This document shows positions 33,048 through 43,158 of a stretch of 47,528 nt of DNA, in pieces. The position numbers and the translations under genes are program-made. The stretch lies in the NCBI GenBank assembly GCA_030427065.1, contig JAUHWU010000010.1:1-47528 (forward strand), in the 5' to 3' direction. Origin of the DNA: Gammaproteobacteria bacterium (GTDB lineage: Bacteria > Pseudomonadota > Gammaproteobacteria > Pseudomonadales > Pseudohongiellaceae). The notes below the pieces were generated by a model, which saw only the letters and a program-made list of their open reading frames with translations, had not been told where the DNA came from and made no database searches. Each line of letters opens with the position of its first letter. Within the stretch, counting starts at the first letter, position 1.

Positions 33048-33550
33048 GCTACTTCTCCTTTGTGCGCGGCATCATAAAATGCAGTGCCGTTCATCTTGGC
33101 GGCAGCATCCTTGATAGCCTGACGTATTCTGGAGTAGGTAGCACAGCGGCAAATATTGCCTGACATGGCAGCATCAATATCGGCATCGCTGGGGTTCCGG
33201 TTATTGTTCAACAACGCTGTGGCACTCATGATCTGCCCAGCCTGACAATAACCACACTGGGGAACATCCAGTTCAACCCAGGCTTCCTGAACTGGCGTCA
33301 AGGTGCCGTCTGCAGCCGCCAGGCCTTCAATAGTGGTTATTTGCTGATTTGTCAGATTACCAACAGGTATCTGGCAGGAGCGAACCGGTGCACCATTCAT
33401 ATGAACAGTACAGGCCCCACATTGAGCAATACCACATCCATATTTGGTGCCAACCAGACCAAGCTCATCACGCAGCACCCATAGCAGGGGCGTGGAGGGG
33501 TCGATCTCACCGATGTCCATTGTCTGACCGTTAATGTTTAAAGTTGCCAT
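33044..33550 (-). CDS. [2Fe-2S] subunit, isoquinoline 1-oxidoreductase alpha (IorA) type
   Basis: A 168-aa iron-sulfur subunit. The plant-type [2Fe-2S] ligands are in [16 protein letters not shown] with a fourth Cys in RSCQIP. The second cluster is in [16 protein letters not shown] and the C-terminal [15 protein letters not shown]. It passes electrons from the molybdenum subunit to an external acceptor, presumably a cytochrome. No signal of its own: the family crosses the membrane bound to the Tat-tagged large subunit. First gene of the two-gene operon; ATGA overlap with the next gene. Confidence 0.93.
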   Translation of the reverse strand: MATLNINGQTMDIGEIDPSTPLLWVLRDELGLVGTKYGCGIAQCGACTVHMNGAPVRSCQIPVGNLTNQQITTIEGLAAADGTLTPVQEAWVELDVPQCGYCQAGQIMSATALLNNNRNPSDADIDAAMSGNICRCATYSRIRQAIKDAAAKMNGTAFYDAAHKGEVA

Positions 33551-34160
33551 AACAATTCCCTTGAATTTAATAAGTTACGAAATATAGTGTTTCTTAATTC
33601 TGCATTTTAACTTTTACGACATTGCCCGGCCAACTTCTCATAATCAGGACCAGCTTCGTAAGCCGTTAATATTAATTAAAAAATGGGTTCCAAATTAAAC
33701 CACTCATGGTCAAGAATCAAGCAGTATATAAAGCCTTAACCATCATCAGAAGACATGGCTCGGCAGGCTGATGCAATAAGTACTTGAAGTTATTCAAAAT
33801 TATAACGCAAGACTTTTCCAATTTCCCCGGATTACGTAAAAAAATTGTCCTGCCTGCAGTCTTCTCCCACCGCAAATACAGGCCGAAGTACAAAAATCTG
33901 CGCAAAATTTCGACCCGCCAAATAAACAAGAACTGTGCAACAGCCGAAATATTTCGATTTCATTGGCATCCACATGGAGCAAGGCTGCTGGATATACGCA
34001 TTAACGCCAGACCAGGATTCATTATTCACTGACTCGTGATGGGGAGTTGCAGGCCGTTAGCGCCATTGATCCACGGTCAAAACGAACGTTTTATTCTGAG
34101 CCATCGACTTAAACCACAATTTAAAAGCTTTAAATTAAGGACCTATATTAAGTGTAAGTA
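33551..34160. other. Gene-free region between iorA-like and tag genes
   Basis: About 610 bp, AT-rich, with both flanking genes on the minus strand. Several 60-82 codon frames (33717-34032) overlap on both strands and none has a ribosome site or protein-like composition. A short AT palindrome (ATTTAAA-AGC-TTTAAAT, 34119-34135) may help end the tag transcript. It should hold the promoter for the molybdenum hydroxylase operon; no clear boxes were picked. Confidence 0.5.
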
Positions 34161-34748
34161 CTAACTTTTTGTTCTTTCCGGCTTTTTCAGCATCTTGTGT
34201 CGAAAGCAGTCTACGGTATGGTCATTGACCATGCCAGTTGCCTGCATGTGTGAGTAAACGATGGTGGGCCCGACAAAACTGAAGCCTCTTTTTTTCAGGT
34301 CCCTGGAGATGGTTTCAGCCAGGGCAGTGCTGGCGGGCAGCTCTCGTATACTGTGCCATGCGTTTTGCAGGGGAACATGGTCTACAAAATCCCATATATA
34401 CTTATTGAATGTACCGAACTCTTCCCTGACCTGCAGGAAAGCCCTGGCATTGGTAACAGCAGCGTGAATTTTGAGCTTGTTGCGAATGATGCCCGGGTTT
34501 TGCAAGAGCTCATCAATTTTAGCCTGGCTGTAGTTCGCCACCCTGTTGTAATCGAAGGAATCAAAAGCTTCACGAAAGGCCTCGCGTTTCCTGAGTATGG
34601 TTATCCAGCTCAACCCCGCCTGCATGCCTTCCAGGATAAGAAACTCAAAGAGTTTTTTATCACAATGCACTGGCACTCCCCATTCGAAGTCATGATATTT
34701 TTGATAAACGGGGTCGTCACCCGCCCAGGCACAACGCGTTTTTGTCAA
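34161..34748 (-). CDS. tag: DNA-3-methyladenine glycosylase I (Tag)
   Basis: Removes 3-methyladenine from alkylated DNA (base-excision repair). TTG at 34748 is the chosen start: it has AGGAG 7 bp upstream and gives MTKTRCAWAG, matching the usual Tag beginning; a GTG six codons earlier is less likely. 195 aa. Motifs: the early zinc Cys in TRCAW, YHDFEWGVP, LEGMQAGLSWITILRKREAF (helix-hairpin-helix part and base pocket), and the zinc-binding C-terminus MVNDHTVDCFRH. All expected residues are present. It stands alone, with the multicopper oxidase gene upstream on the same strand. Confidence 0.93.
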   Translation of the reverse strand: MTKTRCAWAGDDPVYQKYHDFEWGVPVHCDKKLFEFLILEGMQAGLSWITILRKREAFREAFDSFDYNRVANYSQAKIDELLQNPGIIRNKLKIHAAVTNARAFLQVREEFGTFNKYIWDFVDHVPLQNAWHSIRELPASTALAETISRDLKKRGFSFVGPTIVYSHMQATGMVNDHTVDCFRHKMLKKPERTKS

Positions 34749-34793
34749 TGGAACTCTCCTGCACACAACTGTGTGTCGGTTTGAATCTGAACC

Positions 34794-36272
34794 TCAGGGA
34801 CTTACCCTGAGCGTGCCCATCATACCAACTTCAGCGTGATCCAGAATATGGCAGTGATACATCCAGGTACCGGGTCGCTCATCAAAGCGTACTGCCAGTT
34901 TAAGCTCTGAATGCACCGGAATATCAACGGAGTCTTTCCATTGAAGGATGCGCTCATCATCAAGCACCTGAAAAAAGTATCCATGCAGATGAAAGGGATG
35001 GTTAAAGTCTGTGTCGTTGCGCACAGTCCAGACATGGGTTTCGCCAATTCGGGCTTCGAGCGGTTTTGAATTCCAGTAAGGAATACCGTTTATGCCCATT
35101 TCTACCGTATTGTCATCGGGAAATGCGATGGTCAGATCAATCAGCAGCTCAGTGGCCCCGGTCACATCAATCTGCTCAATGTGTCGAAGTTCAGTGGGAA
35201 TTGGTTCCGGCATCACCTCGGGCTCATTCACCGTGATGATTTCCATCATCTCTTCGGAAAACCGGTTAAAGGTGCTGCCATAGCCGCGTTCTGTGGGATA
35301 CCATTTCAACCAGTCCACGGTTCCCGGTTCATCCTGTGGCGTAAAGACAAAATCGGTTCGCTCTGAAGGCACCAGCTTGATTTGATCAAGGGTTTCGCTG
35401 CGTTCTGCCAGACCATTATCGCCGCCGAGTCTTATAAACGGCTGTCGATTATGTCGAATGGTGTAGTAACGCGTTCTTGCTGCATTGATCACCCGCCAGC
35501 GCTGTTGCTTGCCTTTGCGCACTTTCAGGGTTGGCTGTACCTTGCCATTGACCAGGATCACCCCTCCTTCGCGACCAAACAAATCGCTGAATGCTCCCCC
35601 GGCATCAGCTGGCAGAAACTGGCCCTCTTCATCAAGACTCATATCTGAAAAGACCAGCACCAGTTCATCACCAAATTCTTCAGGATCATCGGGATCTTCC
35701 ACCACAAGCGCCCCATACATGCCCCAACCAACCTGGGCGGCAGAGTTGATATGCGGGTGGTACCAGTAGGTTCCGGCATCCCTCAGCACAAAGTCATAGG
35801 TAAACGTACCACCGGCAGGTACCGGGTCCTGGGTAACGCCTGGCACACCATCCATATTGTTGGGTACCCGCAAGCCATGCCAGTGAATACTGGTAGACTC
35901 GGGCAGATTATTGCTGAAATGAATGATGACACGATCACCCACTTTGGCCTTGATCAGAGGACCTGGCAGAGAGCCGCCATAGGTCCATACCGGAGTGACT
36001 TTTCCCGGAAGAATTTCCATGTCAGTAATTTTGGCTTCCAGATTGATTTCCAGAATATCGGGGTCCGGATTGATATCCACCGGGATAGCCAGCGCGAGAT
36101 CATCATCCCAGCCTTCGGGCTGTGAAATCTGGCTGGCTCGCAAAGGCTTATTGCCAGCATCGGAAATTTGAGGAGTTTGGGGAGGGAAAGTACTTTCCTG
36201 GCTAACAGCACAACCACCAAGCAAGAAAACGAGCAGGGTCGTGCCCGAAATTATTTTCAAGGATGAAATCAT
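34794..36272 (-). CDS. Multicopper oxidase, lipoprotein
   Basis: A 492-aa three-cupredoxin oxidase (laccase/CueO superfamily). All copper motifs are present: IHWHGLRVP and YWYHPHINSA (type 2/3), HPFHLHGYFF (type 1/2/3) and YHCHILDHAEVGMMG (tricopper bridge and type 1; axial residue Met). The start at 36272 is chosen because it gives a normal lipoprotein signal (MISSLKIISGTTLLVFLLGG then Cys at about 21); an ATG at 36311 adds a long n-region. The lipobox LGGC anchors it in a membrane facing the periplasm. No Met-rich insert as in CueO is obvious, so a laccase-like or Mn/phenol role is as possible as Cu(I) oxidation. Confidence 0.92.
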   Translation of the reverse strand: MISSLKIISGTTLLVFLLGGCAVSQESTFPPQTPQISDAGNKPLRASQISQPEGWDDDLALAIPVDINPDPDILEINLEAKITDMEILPGKVTPVWTYGGSLPGPLIKAKVGDRVIIHFSNNLPESTSIHWHGLRVPNNMDGVPGVTQDPVPAGGTFTYDFVLRDAGTYWYHPHINSAAQVGWGMYGALVVEDPDDPEEFGDELVLVFSDMSLDEEGQFLPADAGGAFSDLFGREGGVILVNGKVQPTLKVRKGKQQRWRVINAARTRYYTIRHNRQPFIRLGGDNGLAERSETLDQIKLVPSERTDFVFTPQDEPGTVDWLKWYPTERGYGSTFNRFSEEMMEIITVNEPEVMPEPIPTELRHIEQIDVTGATELLIDLTIAFPDDNTVEMGINGIPYWNSKPLEARIGETHVWTVRNDTDFNHPFHLHGYFFQVLDDERILQWKDSVDIPVHSELKLAVRFDERPGTWMYHCHILDHAEVGMMGTLRVSP

Positions 36273-36450
36273 TGCATATTTCCCGGCAAGTTGTGAGCGG
36301 CTTGTTGGCATCTAACAAGGCTTTGGGCTGCATCACTGGCTTTTTTTATTGTTTTACTATCAGAAAATCCTTGGCACATCATACTAGGCATAAACACATA
36401 CAGCTGGCTTGATCTAACACAAGCGTGGTGTGTTCTGTGATCAGACGTCT

Positions 36451-37452
36451 TCAGCTCGGTTCAATCTGCCGCAAATGCCGCAACACTGATAGCCATGCAC
36501 CGGCAAGTCCAAGGCCGCCTGCAACCAATAGTAGAGTTAACAAGTCACTTACGCCAAGCCAGGAAAGGCTGAAATCGCTGTTATAAAGCGCCATTAAACG
36601 GGCAAAAGGGCCTGACATGGCCAGAAATGCAGTAATAGCGAGAATCCCTGCAACGAGTCCACCACCGACACCAAACCAGATACCGGTATATAAAAATGGG
36701 CGGGAAACATAGGCATCGGTTCCACCTACCAGCTTGACCACCACTATCTCGTCACGCCGGTTCTCTATTGCCAGTCTGACAGTGTTACCTATCGCCAGCA
36801 CTACACCCAGACATAGCAACAAGGCAAGCCCGCCAGTGAGTCGCTCCGCCATGGCGATGATGCCATAGAGCCTGCGCATCCAGTCCAGATCCACCAGCGC
36901 CAGATCGACTCCGGCAATGGTCTCCAGACGCGCCGACAAGGCAGGCAAGGATTCTATATCGTCAATAGCAGGGTTAACTACAATCACTGCAGGCAAGGGA
37001 TTTTCATCCAGCCCGTCCAGAGCATTACCAAACCCCGAAGCATCCTGAAATTCAATCAGTGCCTGCGCACTGGTAATCACGGTAACGTCGGCGACTTCGC
37101 TTAAAGCAAGGATCTGCGTACGGGCAGTTTCAAGTGCCTGCTCATCGATTCCCAGGTCCATAAAAAGGGAAATATTACCGGCATCATCCAGGCTGGTATT
37201 GAGTTGTTGCAGGTTTTGCAGGAACAGAAAAAGACACAATGGCAGCGCCAGGGCTATACCAATGACAGACCATGTCAGAAAGCTGGCACCGGGTTCCTGT
37301 AACAGGCGCGAGAGGCTGTCCACGGCAACAGACTGATGCTGTTGAAACAGCTGCCCAAACCATGATTGTCCGCTGCTGCCAGCCGCTCTGGTATTCGCCT
37401 TTGCTGACTTCTTGCCTGGCGGTTTTTTTACAGATTGCTGTCTACTCATCAT
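36451..37452 (-). CDS. ftsX: Cell division protein FtsX
   Basis: A 333-aa membrane partner of FtsE. It has a basic, low-complexity cytoplasmic N-terminus (KKPPGKKSAKANTRAAG), TM1 at about 68-85, and a periplasmic domain (LQQLNTSLDDAGNISLFMDL and on, about 88-195). Three further helices follow at about 205-232, 255-280 and 300-322. The periplasmic domain activates amidases through EnvC-type partners. It overlaps ftsE by 11 bases. Unlike many gammaproteobacteria, the next gene downstream is not rpoH. Confidence 0.94.
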   Translation of the reverse strand: MMSRQQSVKKPPGKKSAKANTRAAGSSGQSWFGQLFQQHQSVAVDSLSRLLQEPGASFLTWSVIGIALALPLCLFLFLQNLQQLNTSLDDAGNISLFMDLGIDEQALETARTQILALSEVADVTVITSAQALIEFQDASGFGNALDGLDENPLPAVIVVNPAIDDIESLPALSARLETIAGVDLALVDLDWMRRLYGIIAMAERLTGGLALLLCLGVVLAIGNTVRLAIENRRDEIVVVKLVGGTDAYVSRPFLYTGIWFGVGGGLVAGILAITAFLAMSGPFARLMALYNSDFSLSWLGVSDLLTLLLVAGGLGLAGAWLSVLRHLRQIEPS

Positions 37453-38134
37453 GCCCGCTCACAGCTACAGTGGCTGAATTTCCGGCAATCAATGACCCAT
37501 TATCAAGGGTTAATACGCGATGCTTGCGTCGGTCTATTAGCCCCAGATCGTGGGTGGCAATCAGAACACTGGTGCCGACCTGGTTAAACTGGCCAAACAG
37601 ATTCATGATTTCTGCGGAAAGCGCTGGATCAAGATTGCCGGTAGGCTCATCCGCCAGTAACAATACCGGTTTGTTGACTACCGCCCTGGCAATGCCGACA
37701 CGTTGCTGCTCTCCACCAGACAGGGCAATGGGATTCTGATTTTCCTTCTTTAGCAAACCCACCTTGTCCAGTGCGGCTCTTACCCGACGTGCCGCTTCAC
37801 GGCTGTCATAACCGGTGACCATAAGAGGCAGTGCAACGTTATCAAAAACATTGCGATCAAATAACAGCTGGTGATCCTGGAATACGACGCCGATATTGCG
37901 TCGAAAGAAAGGCAGCTGGCGTCTGAACATGCGGTTCAGGTTTTTACCGTTCACGAAAACCTGCCCGGCACTGGCTTTTTCCATCTGCATGATGAGTTTT
38001 AATAAGGTGCTTTTACCGGCACCGGAATGCCCCGTCAGGAATGCGAACTCACCTTCTTTGAGATGAAAGTCAATATTGGTCAGTGCTTCATAACCACCAG
38101 GATAACGCTTACTGACACTGTCAAAGGTAATCAT
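37442..38134 (-). CDS. ftsE: Cell division ATP-binding protein FtsE
   Basis: A 230-aa ABC ATPase. Walker A GHSGAGKST (about 35-43), Q-loop VVFQDHQLLFDRNVFDNVAL, the signature LSGGEQQRVGIARA, Walker B LLLADEPTGNLD and the switch His in IATHDLG are all intact. It partners FtsX to control septal peptidoglycan hydrolysis. It is the middle gene of ftsY-ftsE-ftsX, 28 bp after ftsY. Confidence 0.96.
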   Translation of the reverse strand: MITFDSVSKRYPGGYEALTNIDFHLKEGEFAFLTGHSGAGKSTLLKLIMQMEKASAGQVFVNGKNLNRMFRRQLPFFRRNIGVVFQDHQLLFDRNVFDNVALPLMVTGYDSREAARRVRAALDKVGLLKKENQNPIALSGGEQQRVGIARAVVNKPVLLLADEPTGNLDPALSAEIMNLFGQFNQVGTSVLIATHDLGLIDRRKHRVLTLDNGSLIAGNSATVAVSGHDE

Positions 38135-38162
38135 CAGGAATCAGCCCAAAAAGGTTAATTGG

Positions 38163-39164
38163 TTACTCCTGGCCTTGATCAAAGAGGGCCATTACAAAGT
38201 CCCGCGCCGAAAAAGGTCGCAGGTCATCTGCACTTTCACCGATGCCAATGAAGCGTATTGGTAAACCAAAGTGCTCGGCTATGGCGAAAATCATTCCTCC
38301 CTTGGCCGTCCCGTCCAGCTTGGTCAGGGTTAGACCGGTAACATTCACGGCACGATTAAAATGCTCAGCCTGGCTTAATCCGTTCTGCCCGGTTCCGGCA
38401 TCCAGCACCAGCATGACTTCCTGTGGAATGTCTTCATCAAGCTTTTTCAGCACCCGAATAACCTTCTCCAGTTCCTGCATCAGGTTATCTTTATTATGTA
38501 AACGTCCGGCAGTATCAGCAATCAATACGTCTATCTTTCTTGCCACAGCAGACTGGTAGGCATCATAAATCACTGAGGCACTGTCAGCGCCCGTATGCTG
38601 GGCTACTACAGGCACCTGATGGCGATCACCCCAAACCTGCAGTTGTTCAACGGCCGCCGCCCGAAAGGTATCTCCGGCCGCCAGCATCACTGAGCGGTTC
38701 TCATTCTGGAACTTCCTCGCCAGCTTGCCAATTGTGGTGGTCTTGCCAACACCGTTGACTCCGACCATCAGGATAACAAAAGGCTTATTGATATCACGGG
38801 GAATTTCAAGGGGTTGTTCGCAGGGCTCAAGCAAGGCCAGCAGCTTTTCCTGAAGGACCTGATACAGGACGCCAGAATCCTGTAACTGGTTTCTTTTCAG
38901 GCTATTGGTCAGATCATCAATGATGGATGTCGTTGCATCAATGCCAATATCCGCTGTCAATAACAGGCTTTCCAGCTCTTCCAGCAGGTCCTGATCTATA
39001 GCTTTTTTACCGGACAGCAGATTGGCAAGACCATCACCGAGATTACTGCGGGTTTTTCTGAGACCCGAGCGCAGTCGTTCAAACAGGGACTGGTTTTCTG
39101 ATTCCTGTTTTACTGCCGGGCTATTAGCCGCCTGATCCTGCTTCTTTTTGCCAAATCCGAACAT
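38163..39164 (-). CDS. ftsY: Signal recognition particle receptor FtsY
   Basis: SRP receptor GTPase that delivers ribosome-nascent chains to the membrane. The start at 39164 (MFGFGKKKQDQ) removes 36 unlikely upstream residues and gives 333 aa. The acidic A-domain of E. coli FtsY is very short here. N domain about 35-120; G domain: GVNGVGKTTTIGKLA (G1), DTFRAAA, DTAGRLHNK (G3), TKLDGTAKGG (G4), then GIGE and DLRPFSARDFVMALF at the end. First gene of the ftsYEX operon; divergent from rsmD with 161 bp between starts. Confidence 0.96.
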   Translation of the reverse strand: MFGFGKKKQDQAANSPAVKQESENQSLFERLRSGLRKTRSNLGDGLANLLSGKKAIDQDLLEELESLLLTADIGIDATTSIIDDLTNSLKRNQLQDSGVLYQVLQEKLLALLEPCEQPLEIPRDINKPFVILMVGVNGVGKTTTIGKLARKFQNENRSVMLAAGDTFRAAAVEQLQVWGDRHQVPVVAQHTGADSASVIYDAYQSAVARKIDVLIADTAGRLHNKDNLMQELEKVIRVLKKLDEDIPQEVMLVLDAGTGQNGLSQAEHFNRAVNVTGLTLTKLDGTAKGGMIFAIAEHFGLPIRFIGIGESADDLRPFSARDFVMALFDQGQE

Positions 39165-39325
39165 GGGGAGGTCTGTTGTATTGAAGGTATTGCCGAGGCT
39201 GGCTATGCTATCAGCACTGCTCCTGCTATGCCACAGGAAATCTGGCACAATGACCCACTCAACAGGCCGCACAAGGCATAATGTGCATGGGGAAAATCAA
39301 TTCAAACCAACGAAAACCCACTTAA

Positions 39326-39919
39326 ATGACCAGTTATTCAAAAAAAAGCGCCAATCGAAATAAAGTTCGTATCATTGCCGGGAAATGGCGTAGCAGGCAG
39401 CTGTCGCTCGCAGGGGATGTAGAGACTTTACGACCAACACCAGACCGAGTCAGGGAAACGATTTTTAACTGGTTGCAAAATAAAATAGCCGGCGCAAGAT
39501 GCCTTGACCTGTTTGCTGGAAGTGGCGCACTGGCCATTGAAGCCTGTTCACGTGAAGCAGCTTCAGTAACTGCCGTTGATAATTCCCGAGAGGTCGTTGA
39601 AATGATCAGGAAAAATTGTCAGCTGCTGGACTGCCAGGCCATGCAAGTAATTCATGCCAACAGCATTGATTGGCTGAAAAATAATGCAGGCATTGAGCCA
39701 TTTGATATCGTGTTTCTTGATCCTCCCTACAGCCGGGATCTGCTGGCTGATTGTTGCCGACTGCTTGAAACCGCAAGCATGGTAAAACCAGGTAGTATTG
39801 TATACCTGGAGTCAAATTCATCACTTGAAAGTATCGAATTACCAGCCTTATGGAAATGGTTAAGAACAAAAAAAGCCGGCCAGGTATATTTTGGTGTATG
39901 CGAACGGGTATTACTTTAA
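39326..39919 (+). CDS. rsmD: 16S rRNA (guanine(966)-N(2))-methyltransferase RsmD
   Basis: Methylates G966 of 16S rRNA during small-subunit assembly. 197 aa. Family motifs: VRIIAGKWRSRQL, LRPTPDRVRETIFNWL, the SAM loop CLDLFAGSGALAIEA (about 60-74) and the catalytic DPPY (about 133-136). The divergent placement opposite ftsY is the classical arrangement and supports the call. Confidence 0.96.
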   Translation: MTSYSKKSANRNKVRIIAGKWRSRQLSLAGDVETLRPTPDRVRETIFNWLQNKIAGARCLDLFAGSGALAIEACSREAASVTAVDNSREVVEMIRKNCQLLDCQAMQVIHANSIDWLKNNAGIEPFDIVFLDPPYSRDLLADCCRLLETASMVKPGSIVYLESNSSLESIELPALWKWLRTKKAGQVYFGVCERVLL

Positions 39920-39955
39920 TATTGACGATCGTTTACGGGGGCGGCTGAACCAGCA

Positions 39956-40381
39956 ATGCTTGTTTCACACAGAATTGATCATGACAACAAAGTTATTATT
40001 ACTACCTTTACACCCGAAGAGGTAACTCTGAAATTATTCCTCGAAACATTCAATAAATACCAGGAAGAGCTCGAATACCTGCCAGATTTTCAAAAGTACA
40101 ATGAGCTTGTTGATTTCAGGCCCATTACCAGCATTAATATTTCAGCCTCCGAGTTAAAACAGCTTTCAAGTCTTGCCGTCAAACAGGACACTGGTGAGGC
40201 CATAACGAAGCTGGCTCTTCTGGTAGATTCAAAACCGGCTTTCACTCTGGCCAAGGTATACGAAATTATTCGCAACCTTAATCCCACATCAAAAAAACAG
40301 GTCAAGGTATTTCAGGAGTTCGAACCCGCACTGGACTGGGTCAATAACAGCGCAAAAACCATAAAACAAAAGCTTGCCTGA
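39956..40381 (+). CDS. Hypothetical protein, possibly SpoIIAA/STAS-like
   Basis: A 141-aa soluble protein. Alternating strands and helices: SHRIDHDNKVIITTFTPEEV, LETFNKYQEELEYL, KYNELVDFRPITSINISASE, KLALLVDSKPAFTLAKVYEI and a C-terminal VFQEFEPALDWVN. This layout, with 'F...aldWl' at the end, is the one seen in SpoIIAA-like (STAS-fold) proteins of unknown role; the match is by shape, not by residues. GGGGGCGG lies upstream of the ATG. It is 36 bp after rsmD and probably co-transcribed. Confidence 0.65.
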   Translation: MLVSHRIDHDNKVIITTFTPEEVTLKLFLETFNKYQEELEYLPDFQKYNELVDFRPITSINISASELKQLSSLAVKQDTGEAITKLALLVDSKPAFTLAKVYEIIRNLNPTSKKQVKVFQEFEPALDWVNNSAKTIKQKLA

Positions 40382-40437
40382 GTATTGGATGCGACTGTTC
40401 CAGGAATCCCGGACAGCAAATTATAAATCAGGTCAGA

Positions 40438-40830
40438 TTAATTTTCTTTGTAAAAAGTAAATTCTATTTCTATTGTCGCATTTAAAGGGAGAGTACTTAC
40501 TCCGACAGAACTTCTCGCCGGCGGCGATACCTCCAGATTATTAAAAACCTGCTCCCAGGCAGTATTAAATTCTGAAAAATGTTCAAAGTCAGAGGTAAAT
40601 ACGCGCGCAAAGGCAAGGTGCGACCAGGTAAGATTAAATTCCTCCATAAGTAGCTGAAGGTTTGCCAGAATGACTTCAGTTTCCTTTCCCACACCGCCGC
40701 TGATGAGTTCCCCGGTTTCATTATCGAGCGCTATCAAACCACTGCAGTAGTAATGAGGGCCGGCCTTCACCAACTGACTATATTTGAATTTCGGAGCTGT
40801 AAGTTTTTTTGAAAGCAATGACTCAACCAT
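40438..40830 (-). CDS. RidA/YjgF-family protein
   Basis: 130 aa, normal for a subunit of the RidA trimer. RidA proteins hydrolyse reactive enamine/imine intermediates from PLP enzymes. Signature: VKAGPHYYCSGLIALDNETG, a central helix (VILANLQLLMEEFNLTWSHL), and the C-terminal PPARSSVGVSTLPLNATIEIE with the carboxylate-binding Arg. It lies 39 bp downstream of the amino-acid transporter gene on the same strand, consistent with handling products of imported amino acids. Confidence 0.9.
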   Translation of the reverse strand: MVESLLSKKLTAPKFKYSQLVKAGPHYYCSGLIALDNETGELISGGVGKETEVILANLQLLMEEFNLTWSHLAFARVFTSDFEHFSEFNTAWEQVFNNLEVSPPARSSVGVSTLPLNATIEIEFTFYKEN

Positions 40831-40869
40831 GCTTGAAGACTCCTGTATTCTTGCGGGATAAAACTATTG

Positions 40870-42237
40870 TTAAAAAACCAGATTATAAAAAACCACGAAC
40901 AGCACTGCGGTGACACCATAGCGCATCATGATCATCCAGCCCCGAAACCAGTGGTGCTCTCTAAGCATCTGCAACTCTTCCAGGGAAACTGCTTCGGGTA
41001 CAACCCAGCCCACAAACAGGGCCGTCAGTAACCCGGTCATCGGAAGCATGATATTGCTGGTCAGGTAATCAAAAAGATCAAAGAAGGTTCCCTGAATACC
41101 GGCAAAAGAAAGCGGTTGAAACGCTTGCAGCTCATTCAATGAAAGCACCGAAAGCAAACCAATAACCCAGATAATCAAGCCGCTGACAATGGCTGCTTTT
41201 TTTCGTGACCAGTTATCCTTGCTTGCCAGCCAGGCGACTGGCACTTCCAACATGGAAATGGAGGAAGTGATTGCGGCAAATGCCAGCAATACAAAAAACA
41301 GAGTGCCGAAGAACAGGCCACCCGGCATATTGCCAAAGGCCAACGGAACAGTTTCAAAAACCAGCCCCGGTCCGCCCCCGGCATCAAGGCCAAAAGCAAA
41401 CACAATAGGAAAGATCGCCAGACCCGCAAGAATCGCCACTAGCGTATCAGCGCTTACCACCATGGCGGCCGAATCGGTAATTGAGTCGGATTTGGAAAGA
41501 TAAGACCCATAAGCCATCAGGGTTGTGGCACCGACACTAACGGAAAAAAACGCCTGCCCAAAAGCCTCAATTACCACTGATGGCGTAATACGGCTGAAAT
41601 CCGGCTTGAATAAATAATTAAGTGCAGTAACAAATTCTCCCGCAAATGCGGCATAGAAAACCATACCAATCAAAATAATAAAGAGCAGCGGCATCATATA
41701 TTTCACAGCCTTTTCAAGGCCCCCGGAAATACCACGGGCAGAAATAAAAATCGTAATACCCATAAACAGACTGTGGGCTAAAAAAACGCTTATCCAGCTG
41801 CCGTTAAACCCAGAAGAAATGGCTGTTGCCCCTTCAGGGGAAATTCCTGAGAAACTGCCCATGACATTTGCCACGGCATAATAAATAGTTTCACCACCAA
41901 TCATGCTGTAATAGGAAAGAATAATACTGGCGGTAAAAATCCCCATATAGCCGATAATGACCCACAATGGACTGGCATTGGCCTCCCGGATTATTTTTTT
42001 CAGTGCCTCAGGTGGGCAATCCTGGCCTCTTCTCCCCAACATGAACTCGCCGATAACCAGAGGCAGGGCGAGAAAAAATACCGCAGCAATATAGATAAAG
42101 ACGAAGGCACCGCCACCATTTTCTCCGGTGGTATAGGGAAATCGCCAGATATTCGCCAGACCAACGGAAGACCCCACAGCGGCCATAACAAACAGCCAGC
42201 GAGACGACCAATTTTCATGTTTTTCATTGCCTTGCAT
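40870..42237 (-). CDS. Sodium-dependent transporter of the NSS (SNF) family
   Basis: A 455-aa amino-acid:sodium symporter of the LeuT type. ATG at 42237 (MQGNEKHENWSSRW) is chosen over a TTG nine codons upstream. TM1 has the unwound ion and substrate site, SSVGLANIWRFPYTTGENGG, with further family motifs FLALPLVIGEFMLGRRGQ and FFSVSVGATTLMAYGSYLSK (TM6 region). About 11-12 helices, ending in a short tail after LFVVFYNLVF. Many bacterial members carry 11 rather than 12 helices. The substrate is not predictable; the downstream RidA gene suggests an amino acid. Confidence 0.92.
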   Translation of the reverse strand: MQGNEKHENWSSRWLFVMAAVGSSVGLANIWRFPYTTGENGGGAFVFIYIAAVFFLALPLVIGEFMLGRRGQDCPPEALKKIIREANASPLWVIIGYMGIFTASIILSYYSMIGGETIYYAVANVMGSFSGISPEGATAISSGFNGSWISVFLAHSLFMGITIFISARGISGGLEKAVKYMMPLLFIILIGMVFYAAFAGEFVTALNYLFKPDFSRITPSVVIEAFGQAFFSVSVGATTLMAYGSYLSKSDSITDSAAMVVSADTLVAILAGLAIFPIVFAFGLDAGGGPGLVFETVPLAFGNMPGGLFFGTLFFVLLAFAAITSSISMLEVPVAWLASKDNWSRKKAAIVSGLIIWVIGLLSVLSLNELQAFQPLSFAGIQGTFFDLFDYLTSNIMLPMTGLLTALFVGWVVPEAVSLEELQMLREHHWFRGWMIMMRYGVTAVLFVVFYNLVF

Positions 42238-42319
42238 GTATCGAAATCTCTTTTTCTTTTTCAAAGCATGTCATTCGGCAACAATAACAGATTGCTCTTG
42301 GACGTCTACCCCCGTTAAA

Positions 42320-43104
<785 letters not shown>

Positions 43105-43158
43105 TTTTCCCTGTCCTGTCACCAGGTTAGATTCAGGGCGAACAAAGCTGGCCTTTTT

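Noticed and set aside
33717-34032. Several overlapping 60-82 codon frames in the gap before tag
   Set aside because: They overlap on both strands, lack ribosome sites and show no domain-like pattern.
36370-36450. Imperfect stem (TGATC..AACACA / TGTGTT..GATCA) after ftsX as a terminator
   Set aside because: Several mismatches and no T-run on the expected strand; too weak to annotate.
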